A DNA stretch of 57,304 nucleotides from an uncultured Bacteroidota bacterium (GTDB lineage: Bacteria > Bacteroidota > Bacteroidia > Bacteroidales > 4484-276). The DNA lies in assembly GCA_903944895.1 (NCBI GenBank), contig CAJATL010000220.1, positions 1-57,304 on the forward strand. Direction: 5' to 3'. The stretch's first letter is position 1, and the number at the start of each line of letters is the position of its first letter. The translations under genes and the position numbers were made by a program. The notes below the pieces were generated by a model, which saw only the letters and a program-made list of their open reading frames with translations, ran no database searches and had not been told where the DNA came from. Positions 50,578 through 57,304 of this stretch are shown here, piece by piece.

Positions 50578-51363
50578 TTGAAGATTTCACGGATTTGGAT
50601 TTCTTTTTTATTCTTCTTTACTATTGTTTTCTCACAATTTTCGATTGCTCAGGATAGTCGGGTTCCAAACTTAAAATATCACGATTACGAGCCTTATTTT
50701 TTCGGGTTTATCCTGGCGGCCAATCAAATGGATTTTGTTATCAATCCCACTGATGATTTTCAGCAAATGACCTTCCTCAGAGATTCACTTCCTACCGATT
50801 TGCAACTGGCAAATGTTCAATCGGCTTCTGTTTATGGAATTACATCAACGCCTAATATTGGTTTTACCGTTGGAATTGTTGGTGATTTAAGACTCGGGAA
50901 GTATTTCAATTTTAGGTTTATCCCGAGTTTAGCTTTTGGAAACCGTATTTTAAATTATGATATCCGCCTGCAAAAGTCAGATACATTTGATACCATTGTT
51001 TCAAATCAAAAAGTGAGCTCAACATTTATCGAATTGCCGCTTTTGCTCAAATTTAGATCAGCCCGCGTTCATAATTTCAGGGCTTATGTTATTGGCGGTG
51101 TCAAATATAGTTTCGATCTTGCCTCACAAGCTAACAAAAAGGATGATATTAGAAACTATGATCCAAAACTTTATCGCACAGACACACAAATTACCGGCGG
51201 GGCAGGTTTTGATTTTTTTATGAACTGGTTTAAATTCGGTGTCGAGTTAACAATGTCGTATGGCCTGCGGGATATGTTACTTCAGGAAAACACTATTTAC
51301 ACCAATGGCATCGAAAGTTTAAAGTCGAAAATATTTATGTTTACTTTTACATTCGAAGGATAA
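50578..51363 (+). CDS. porT: PorT-like outer-membrane protein (T9SS/gliding-associated)
   Basis: This 261-residue outer-membrane beta-barrel protein starts at a TTG and has a signal peptide (WISFLFFFTIVFSQFSIAQ). The early segment YHDYEPYFFGFILAANQMDFV and the barrel strands match PorT/SprT proteins, which are required for type IX secretion in Porphyromonas and Flavobacterium. The position directly after ubiE strengthens the call. Two T9SS-tailed proteins are encoded in this window, so the system is likely active. Confidence 0.85.
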   Translation: MKISRIWISFLFFFTIVFSQFSIAQDSRVPNLKYHDYEPYFFGFILAANQMDFVINPTDDFQQMTFLRDSLPTDLQLANVQSASVYGITSTPNIGFTVGIVGDLRLGKYFNFRFIPSLAFGNRILNYDIRLQKSDTFDTIVSNQKVSSTFIELPLLLKFRSARVHNFRAYVIGGVKYSFDLASQANKKDDIRNYDPKLYRTDTQITGGAGFDFFMNWFKFGVELTMSYGLRDMLLQENTIYTNGIESLKSKIFMFTFTFEG

Positions 51364-51404
51364 TCAGATTTAAATTCAAAACTATCGTAAAAATTCTACC
51401 TGAA

Positions 51405-52115
51405 ATGAGCAATATTCCGGAAAACAGAGAGCTGTTTGATTCGATCATCAATAAAGCCACACTTAAGCAGGATGTTTATCACAACACTTACGAAACTTTT
51501 AACCAGTTTAAAACCGGGATAAAAGAGCTAGTCCGTGAATTTCAAAATACCGAAATTCAATCAAAAAGAGCGATTCCTTTTGAGCATAAAAACCGGGGCG
51601 AATTTGAAGTGGAACTTAAGTTTGCCGGCGACATTCTGATTTTTATGATGCACACCAATATTTTTGAGTTTTCGCGCGATCATGAGGTGATGAAAATGCC
51701 GTATGTTCAGGAAGATATCGAACGGTCCTATTGTGGCATCATCAATATTTATAATTTCCTGGGCGATTCGTTTAAATACAAACGCATCAACGATGTCGGC
51801 TATTTAATTGGCCGGGTTTTTATCAATAAGGACATGCATTATTTTATCGAAGGGAAACGTGAAATCGGCTTTTTGTACCAGAATTTCGCCAATGCCATCA
51901 TGGATGAACATGCAGCCCGGAATATCATCAAATCGTCGATAAAATATGCGTTAAATTTCGATTTGCTTACACCACCCTACAACGAGGTAAAAATTCTGAG
52001 CGTTTACGAAATCCAGACCACCCTTGATAATATGAAAATCAAAACAGGCAAGCGCCTCGGTTTCAAGTTTCAGGCCGATCATGACGAAGAAGATAAAACG
52101 GAAACGATTGATTAA
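51405..52115 (+). CDS. Conserved protein of unknown function
   Basis: This 236-residue soluble alpha/beta protein has no signal peptide. Conserved-looking blocks include FEHKNRGEFEVELKFAGD, FMMHTNIFEFSRDHEVMK and IGFLYQNFANAIMDEHAARNII. I recognise no catalytic motif. It lies 41 bases after porT on the same strand and may be co-transcribed. No functional link to secretion is proven by this. Confidence 0.8.
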   Translation: MSNIPENRELFDSIINKATLKQDVYHNTYETFNQFKTGIKELVREFQNTEIQSKRAIPFEHKNRGEFEVELKFAGDILIFMMHTNIFEFSRDHEVMKMPYVQEDIERSYCGIINIYNFLGDSFKYKRINDVGYLIGRVFINKDMHYFIEGKREIGFLYQNFANAIMDEHAARNIIKSSIKYALNFDLLTPPYNEVKILSVYEIQTTLDNMKIKTGKRLGFKFQADHDEEDKTETID

Positions 52116-52241
52116 ATCAAATTGAGATCGCCGATGAAGCTCACGGTTTGAAAATAAAACGACATTCCTGCCGGAAAATAATTGGTAAGTTATTGATATT
52201 AAACCTTACCCTGCTCAAATCGCGGGATATTTTTGCAAGAT

Positions 52242-52321
52242 AAAACCTCACAGGTTTTATAAACCTGGTAGGTTTTATTGCAAGTTGAAACCTACCAAGT
52301 CTTCGAGACTTGTGAGGTTTT
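52242..52321. repeat. Nested palindrome between convergent genes
   Basis: The outer arms are AAAACCTCACA (52242-52252) and TGTGAGGTTTT (52311-52321), enclosing GGTAGGTTT (52267-52275) facing AAACCTACC (52288-52296), and a third small hairpin AAGTC-TTCGA-GACTT (52297-52311). It may act as a bidirectional terminator. Confidence 0.75.
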
Positions 52322-52333
52322 AAACAAAAGCCA

Positions 52334-55300
52334 TCATTGAATAATAATTTTCTTCATTTCCGAAATACCATTTTCACTTAATTTCAAAAAATACAACCCT
52401 TTTTCCAAATCATTCAAATTCAATTCCAAAATTCCAGAAGGTTCGTTTCCGGTTTTTGTAAAAGCCCTTAAAATCTGACCTTTTGTATCAATTACCTGAA
52501 TTTCAATTTCCTTTATCTGATAATTGAGTGTTAAGAAAAAATTGCCATTGGATGGATTTGGAAAAATCCCTGTGACAAGCTTATTTAACTGAGGTACGCT
52601 ATTCTGGTTAAAGCTGATTGCCTTAAATGCCGAAATTCCATTGGATGCAAAATTTCCTTGTTGTGGCATCTGAGCTTCAAATTCGACAACAAGATTAATT
52701 TCCAGGTTTCCATCGGGACGGAATAATTTAAATTGTAAAACTTCCCCATTTTCGAAACCATCGTTTTCGGAGGTAAGTTCATCGTTTCCAAAAACTGTGA
52801 GGGCAATATTTGCATTGATGTTGTTGATTTCGGCCATCCCCGCGCACCATCCTGACGAAGTAAAGGCTCCGAGATAATCACCGGCGCGAAGGTTCGCGTT
52901 ATGAGTTATTGAAGAAGGCAAAGCAATGACGTGGTTTACTGCCGAATAATAAACATTATTCCAGGGTGTTTCATTCGATGGAATCTCCTGCGGGCCGGGA
53001 ATGTAGGAATTTGCTGAACAATCGGGATAGGTAAAATTGCTGTTACTGTTTACCGAAACCCAATACGATTTCCCTGGTTCCAGATATTGCAGCGTTGTAA
53101 TTCCATAAGCCGGCCAGTAAACATTTGTCCCGGCAATTTCTTTGATGATATTCAAACCGGCCAATCCATCAAAAATCTGGTAAATCTGTCCGCCGCAGGA
53201 GGTGAGCACCGGAATCAAATTCCAGCCTGCCTGCAAATCAACCGAAGGGTCGTTAATGGGCGAACCCTCTAAAGTTAACTCTATATCCTGAGCGGTTTTT
53301 ATCTGATAACCGCTCAAATAATCCCAATTACCCAACGTATTAGTGCTTGTGGCCGGATAATAAAATCCATTTGAATTCATCAGGATGATAAAATCATCAC
53401 CGAAAGGCGCAAAAATATCTTCGACAGGTTTTGTAAAAGGATCGACAAACGAGGAAATCCCGCTCCAGCCAGCATAAATCGTAATATTCTGTGTGGTCAG
53501 CGAGAATGCTTCCAGGCTCAAAAGCTGAGAAAGTCCATTCGAATGAAACTTTCCGTCGAAGTTTGGCATCAGGGTATTGTAGGTGGCATCTGCCGGATAA
53601 TCCATTTGATCCTGTTGGCTAAAGACTTTCCAGATGAAATTTTCACCATCGGCAAAACCATCTTTTGAAGCTGTGAAGACATCATCAGCAAAAGCTGATA
53701 AAACCGTCGCATCATCCCGCCACTCAATCAATCCGCCACAATGTTCAACCTGGTTTTGGTCGTGATAAAAAACTCCGATATAGTCACCCCGGCTAAGTGT
53801 GGAGCCGTTTAGGGAGGGATTTGTTTCCACAGGAATTGAAATTACGTGTGTATCCGGCGTTATTGTTAATTCCCAGCCAGGAGGAGGTGGAAATGAAAGC
53901 GGCTCCATTTCAAAATTAAGGACGGTCAGGTTTTCGCTGTTTAAGATAATCACATCAGTCATGAGGGTAGTGTAAAAACCGGCTGCCTCGCAGCTTACAT
54001 CATAAATTCCCGGGATAATATCCGGAATCGAATAATTTATTCCCGGACTGATCAATGACGAACTTGTTCCGGTGTAAGTATTTGTGCCATTGGTAACAGT
54101 GATGGTTGCTCCGGATAAAACTACACCCAGAGGCATCGACGAAACCAGCCCGTTTAATCCGCCGCTGCTGATGTCGGGACTTATCGTAATATGGTAATCC
54201 TGACCATTGTTGTTGTTCCAGGAGCCATCGTTGAAATTGATCACAAAATCAACGGTGTTAACTTCTTGTTGTGGGTTGTTGAAAGGTCCGATCTGAATGG
54301 TAAGCTGATTACCTGAATTTGGCCCTGTCATGGGTGATTGAACGGCAGGACCAGTTCCGTTAAAGAGGAAACTACCGGCAGGCCAGTATGCCTGGTTTGG
54401 ATTTGTCCAGCCATTCACGCCCCAGTGCAGCTTTCCGCCAACTGCCGCCTGGTTTACGGTAATCGTTATGGTCTCGTTGCTGCTGGGTGAAGCAGGTTGC
54501 CACTGGATAATATCAGTTCCTCCGGGGCCGAGATTGATGATATAATCGTTGCCGTTATTATTATCCCAGGTATCGTCGTTATAATGAATTACAAAACTTA
54601 CGTTGGTAACTGCCTGTGCCGGGTTGTTAAAAGGTCCGATCTGAATCACCAACTGGTTTTGTGAATTTGGTCCGATAAAAGGTGTTTCAACTGCCGGGCC
54701 TGTGCCGTTGACAAGATAGGTTCCTTGGGGCCAGTAAACCGCATTTGGCGGATTAAAGCCGTTGACACCCCAATGTAATTTTGCACCCTGAGTTGCATTT
54801 TCGATAATTATCGTGATCACATCATTTGTTCCGGGTCCTTCCGGAAGCCAGCTTACACTTCCTGTTCCGCTACCTCCGGGCGTATCGGTGCCAACATACA
54901 CATGCTGGATGGCTGTTTTGGTAATATTTCCGTGGTTATCAACAGCTTCGATATAATAATCGACCAGCTTTTCTGATAAACCAGTAATCTGTCCGTAATA
55001 TTCGGTGGCGATGTAAGTCGGGAGGATGAAAAAATCGATTTCAGGGTTGTTGGTAATATTTTCTTTTGGGAAAATGCGGCTAAGCATCGTTACACTTTGC
55101 CAGCTTCCAACCCCTGTTCCTCCGGTGTAAGTTTCGTTCTCGTTGGTTGTAAGCGGATTTGCTCCATCTAAATCAACCCGGTATTTTAAGACGACATTTT
55201 GCAAGCCGGCCACATCGTAAGCAAAAGTCCACACAAAAAAATCGCTCGGATTCTGGTGTTGCTGATAGCCGTAATTTGGTCCAAAACCTGTTCCACCTGG

Positions 55301-56902
55301 GTTGTAAGGATACCTTTGCGGGATAAAAACCGAAGGCGGAGTGCCGTCAGTGCCGGGATTAGCCGAAATCACCTGATCGGCGAAACCAACAGCAAGATTT
55401 GCTGCCAGGGTTTGCTTGACTTCCATGTCCAAAGCAGTGCCGTAATACATAAAATCGCTGGCAAAACCAGGCAGCAGGTTATGCCAGGCTTTTGCCGCCA
55501 GTGGTGAAGTGGCTGTCGGCGAAACAATATCGGCAATATTGATGGGGCCAGTCAGATCTTCGGCCATCTGAACCCGGTTTTCGGCAGCGGTTAATACAGC
55601 CCAGTTGCGGACATCTTCCGTCCAGCCTTCAGGGTTGAATTCATAATCGTTGGTGTACATCGGCCAAAACCAGTTTATAAACTGAGGATGCCCCCAATCG
55701 TTGGCAGCATTTACCCAGGAGCCGTCTTCAACGTGAACTACATCGCTTTCGGGTACCGGATGGCTGTCGAGAAACTGTTGCACCGTTGAGGGTACATAGC
55801 CCTTGCCGGCACAAGCCTGTGCAAATTGTGGTACCGAATTCTGGTAATAATCGTAACCGCCGCCCCAGGCGTTATCACCATCATGTGCCAGGAGTACAAT
55901 CCCCGGATGCTGCGGATTTTCGAAAGGTGCGATGTGCGTGTCGATTTCGCCGGTTCCCATCAGCGCATAGCCGTTCATATAGCTTAAAACGTCGTCCATC
56001 GGGACAACCGTTAATTTAAAAATCTGCCCGGTTGACGGATCAACATATTGTGCTTTGTGAGCCTGGTAGCAGTATGGAGCAGCAAAAGCGCCTCCCCGCC
56101 CGTCAATTTGACCACTCCACCAATTTGTGCCAGCAGTTGTAACTTTATCGGCGCCGTTTGGCGGGTCAATATTGCAAACCGAGGTTCCAAACGAAAGTGG
56201 ATAATCAGCAAGGGTGCGCGCCAGGTGGCTGTTGGCAATTACACTCCACTCGAAGCCTTCTTCGACAAGTACTTTTATTATTCTTTCGCTGAAAGAACAC
56301 TCGGCAGGCCAGTAACCTTTGGAAAAACCGGGTTGTGTGCCGAAAGTCTGCTGATAAATATAGCGGTAAGCCTGGATGTCTTTTCGCAATACATTTTCGC
56401 TCACCAGCGGTGAAGTGATGTGATGATAGGTAAAACCTACAATGTCCATCCGTGGATTTCCTCCGTTGGTCTGCCAGTTACGGGCTGTGATGTAATTATT
56501 CTGCCAGCCCGGATTATATCCCCACTGACCGGCTGCTGCAAGGCTGTTGATATTTTCGATAAGTGCGCCTGAATAATTTACCTGAGCACCGGCTTCCGGT
56601 AAACCAAGCAAAGTTTGCACTGCATCTTTGGCGCGATACTGGTAAACGGCCCTGCGGTCGTCCTTGCTGAAAATCTCTTCCAAATCATTGAGCGGATGAG
56701 CCTTTCCGTCGGAATAAACGTTCCCGCCATGGGTTTTCAGGTAATGCGATTCCCACGCATCCTGGTATTGTGGCGGTGACCACTGACTTTGTTCCGACCA
56801 GTAAACAGGTTGGTGCAGATGCCAGAGATAGGAGGTGTGTACCTGGGAATACAGCGATAACGAAAAGGCTATTGCACAAATGAAGAGTATGTTTTTTTTC
56901 AT
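52334..56902 (-). CDS. T9SS-secreted multidomain GH57 glycoside hydrolase
   Basis: This 1522-residue extracellular enzyme has several parts in order. A signal peptide (about 1-20) is followed by a GH57 catalytic domain (about 21-440) with WHLHQPVYW, the nucleophile Glu201 in GYWPAECSF and the Asp341/343 region in LLAHDGDNAWGG. Next come an all-beta segment (520-675), two tandem beta repeats of about 110 residues (682-795 and 799-912, each with KLHWGVNG and NQLxIQIGPFNNP) of carbohydrate-binding character, and a carboxypeptidase-regulatory-like domain (915-1000). The C-terminal part has duplicated RGDYxGxF domains, the module shared with the 34019 hydrolase (about 1140-1293), and a T9SS type A sorting tail with IFPNPSNGNF (about 1445-1522). 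The likely substrate is an alpha-glucan. Confidence 0.9.
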   Translation of the reverse strand: MKKNILFICAIAFSLSLYSQVHTSYLWHLHQPVYWSEQSQWSPPQYQDAWESHYLKTHGGNVYSDGKAHPLNDLEEIFSKDDRRAVYQYRAKDAVQTLLGLPEAGAQVNYSGALIENINSLAAAGQWGYNPGWQNNYITARNWQTNGGNPRMDIVGFTYHHITSPLVSENVLRKDIQAYRYIYQQTFGTQPGFSKGYWPAECSFSERIIKVLVEEGFEWSVIANSHLARTLADYPLSFGTSVCNIDPPNGADKVTTAGTNWWSGQIDGRGGAFAAPYCYQAHKAQYVDPSTGQIFKLTVVPMDDVLSYMNGYALMGTGEIDTHIAPFENPQHPGIVLLAHDGDNAWGGGYDYYQNSVPQFAQACAGKGYVPSTVQQFLDSHPVPESDVVHVEDGSWVNAANDWGHPQFINWFWPMYTNDYEFNPEGWTEDVRNWAVLTAAENRVQMAEDLTGPINIADIVSPTATSPLAAKAWHNLLPGFASDFMYYGTALDMEVKQTLAANLAVGFADQVISANPGTDGTPPSVFIPQRYPYNPGGTGFGPNYGYQQHQNPSDFFVWTFAYDVAGLQNVVLKYRVDLDGANPLTTNENETYTGGTGVGSWQSVTMLSRIFPKENITNNPEIDFFILPTYIATEYYGQITGLSEKLVDYYIEAVDNHGNITKTAIQHVYVGTDTPGGSGTGSVSWLPEGPGTNDVITIIIENATQGAKLHWGVNGFNPPNAVYWPQGTYLVNGTGPAVETPFIGPNSQNQLVIQIGPFNNPAQAVTNVSFVIHYNDDTWDNNNGNDYIINLGPGGTDIIQWQPASPSSNETITITVNQAAVGGKLHWGVNGWTNPNQAYWPAGSFLFNGTGPAVQSPMTGPNSGNQLTIQIGPFNNPQQEVNTVDFVINFNDGSWNNNNGQDYHITISPDISSGGLNGLVSSMPLGVVLSGATITVTNGTNTYTGTSSSLISPGINYSIPDIIPGIYDVSCEAAGFYTTLMTDVIILNSENLTVLNFEMEPLSFPPPPGWELTITPDTHVISIPVETNPSLNGSTLSRGDYIGVFYHDQNQVEHCGGLIEWRDDATVLSAFADDVFTASKDGFADGENFIWKVFSQQDQMDYPADATYNTLMPNFDGKFHSNGLSQLLSLEAFSLTTQNITIYAGWSGISSFVDPFTKPVEDIFAPFGDDFIILMNSNGFYYPATSTNTLGNWDYLSGYQIKTAQDIELTLEGSPINDPSVDLQAGWNLIPVLTSCGGQIYQIFDGLAGLNIIKEIAGTNVYWPAYGITTLQYLEPGKSYWVSVNSNSNFTYPDCSANSYIPGPQEIPSNETPWNNVYYSAVNHVIALPSSITHNANLRAGDYLGAFTSSGWCAGMAEINNINANIALTVFGNDELTSENDGFENGEVLQFKLFRPDGNLEINLVVEFEAQMPQQGNFASNGISAFKAISFNQNSVPQLNKLVTGIFPNPSNGNFFLTLNYQIKEIEIQVIDTKGQILRAFTKTGNEPSGILELNLNDLEKGLYFLKLSENGISEMKKIIIQ

Positions 56903-56956
56903 ATTTTTAAATATGTTACGATTTTACAAGAAGCGTGTTTATCTAATAGACAGGAG

Positions 56957-56990
56957 CAAAGATAAAAAACCCGGCAAAAGTAAGCGGCAA
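56957..56990 (-). promoter_or_regulatory. Promoter of GH57 gene
   Basis: The minus strand has TTG (56988-56990), a 23-base spacer and TATCTTTG (56957-56964), 55 bases before the ATG. Confidence 0.5.
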
Positions 56991-57000
56991 TTTTTCACAT

Positions 57001-57036
57001 AAAAAAACCTCCGGGGTAAATTTACCGAGGAGGTTT
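57001..57036 (-). terminator. Terminator after partial T9SS cargo gene
   Basis: AAACCTCC (57005-57012) pairs with GGAGGTTT (57029-57036) around an inner GGTAAATTTACC palindrome; on the minus strand it runs into a T tract. Confidence 0.75.
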
Positions 57037-57056
57037 CTTAAGAAAATTATAACTCA

Positions 57057-57304
57057 CTAATTAATGACTACCTTTTTAATCTCAAGATAACCTGAATCAA
57101 CTAATTTCAGAAAATAAACCCCATTGGGTAAATCGCTCATATTAAAAGCATAGGCAGAGCCATTCAGTTTTGATCCTGGTTTAAAAGTTTTGATGATCTG
57201 GCCGGAAGCATCCATCAGGTGGATTTGCATTTTTTCGGGCCATGAACTCATCGTTAGCGTAAAAATACCATGCGATGGATTTGGATAGATTTCGGTGAGG
57301 ATAC
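57057..57304 (-). CDS. C-terminal part of a T9SS-secreted protein (partial, N-terminus beyond right edge)
   Basis: The visible 82 residues are a type A T9SS C-terminal sorting domain: IYPNPSHGIFTLT at the start, the central MQIHLMDASGQIIKTF strand and the ending LPNGVYFLKLVDSGYLEIKKVVIN (given in part). This tail directs export through the outer membrane and surface attachment. The frame continues off the right edge without a stop, so the mature protein cannot be identified. It lies upstream of the GH57 gene on the same strand. Confidence 0.88.
   Translation of the reverse strand, partial: ILTEIYPNPSHGIFTLTMSSWPEKMQIHLMDASGQIIKTFKPGSKLNGSAYAFNMSDLPNGVYFLKLVDSGYLEIKKVVIN

Overview
The window comes from the chromosome of a member of the Bacteroidota, probably class Bacteroidia; I cannot place the lineage further. 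Four signs support this. Promoters repeatedly match the Bacteroidota -7 element TAnnTTTG, and in a few cases a TTG or TTTG about 18-23 bases upstream can also be seen. Many short lipoproteins carry a classical lipobox. A PorT-like gene follows ubiE. Two proteins end in type IX secretion (T9SS) sorting domains. Most of the sequence is ordinary chromosome with moderate GC. Two AT-rich patches, a toxin-antitoxin-like pair near 15 kb and a bacteriocin-like locus at 45.3-47.1 kb, look acquired. Layout. 1-7 kb: uvrA (cut by the left edge), a divergent sigma factor with a 90-residue partner, nth, bcp, recA, a TPR lipoprotein and a small HPt-like protein. 7-10 kb: a fused FeoA-FeoB iron transporter, a FeoB-associated Cys-rich peptide of 56 residues, and a palindrome near the predicted transcription start. 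10-17.7 kb: a DUF5063 protein, a Gre-like factor, a SUI1-family protein, a SNF2 helicase, the PIN toxin-antitoxin-like pair and two lipoproteins. 17.9-24.7 kb: aconitase, an L,D-transpeptidase, an NlpC/P60 hydrolase and a large helical protein of unknown role. 25-33.6 kb: a same-strand gene set (SDR, KASIII-like protein, sodium:solute symporter, acyl-CoA ligase, lipoprotein, outer-membrane barrel, alpha/beta hydrolase lipoprotein) that could release, import and activate a carboxylic acid. 34-40.4 kb: a secreted hydrolase, rpsF-rpsR-rplI, an rRNA/tRNA methyltransferase, a WbqC protein, two related thioredoxins, a lone transposase zinc-ribbon protein and tRNA-His. 40.6-45.3 kb: a DUF5723-type barrel, a long-chain acyl-CoA ligase, a hotdog thioesterase and a membrane-anchored protein. 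45.3-47.1 kb: a fulvocin C-like Cys-rich lipoprotein precursor followed by a membrane-anchored redoxin. 47.4-57.3 kb: an aminotransferase, heptose-7-phosphate kinase, ubiE, porT, a conserved hypothetical, a 1522-residue T9SS-secreted GH57 enzyme, and the C-terminus of another T9SS cargo. How the parts connect. PorT and the two cargo proteins point to an active T9SS. The GH57 protein and the secreted hydrolase share a C-terminal module, so they probably act in the same extracellular setting. The 25-33.6 kb set and the fadD/hotdog pair point to substantial acyl-CoA metabolism. The most unusual locus is the AT-rich fulvocin-like/redoxin pair. It looks like a small disulfide-rich antibacterial peptide system with a dedicated redox partner, although its function is inferred only from the cysteine pattern and the neighbourhood.
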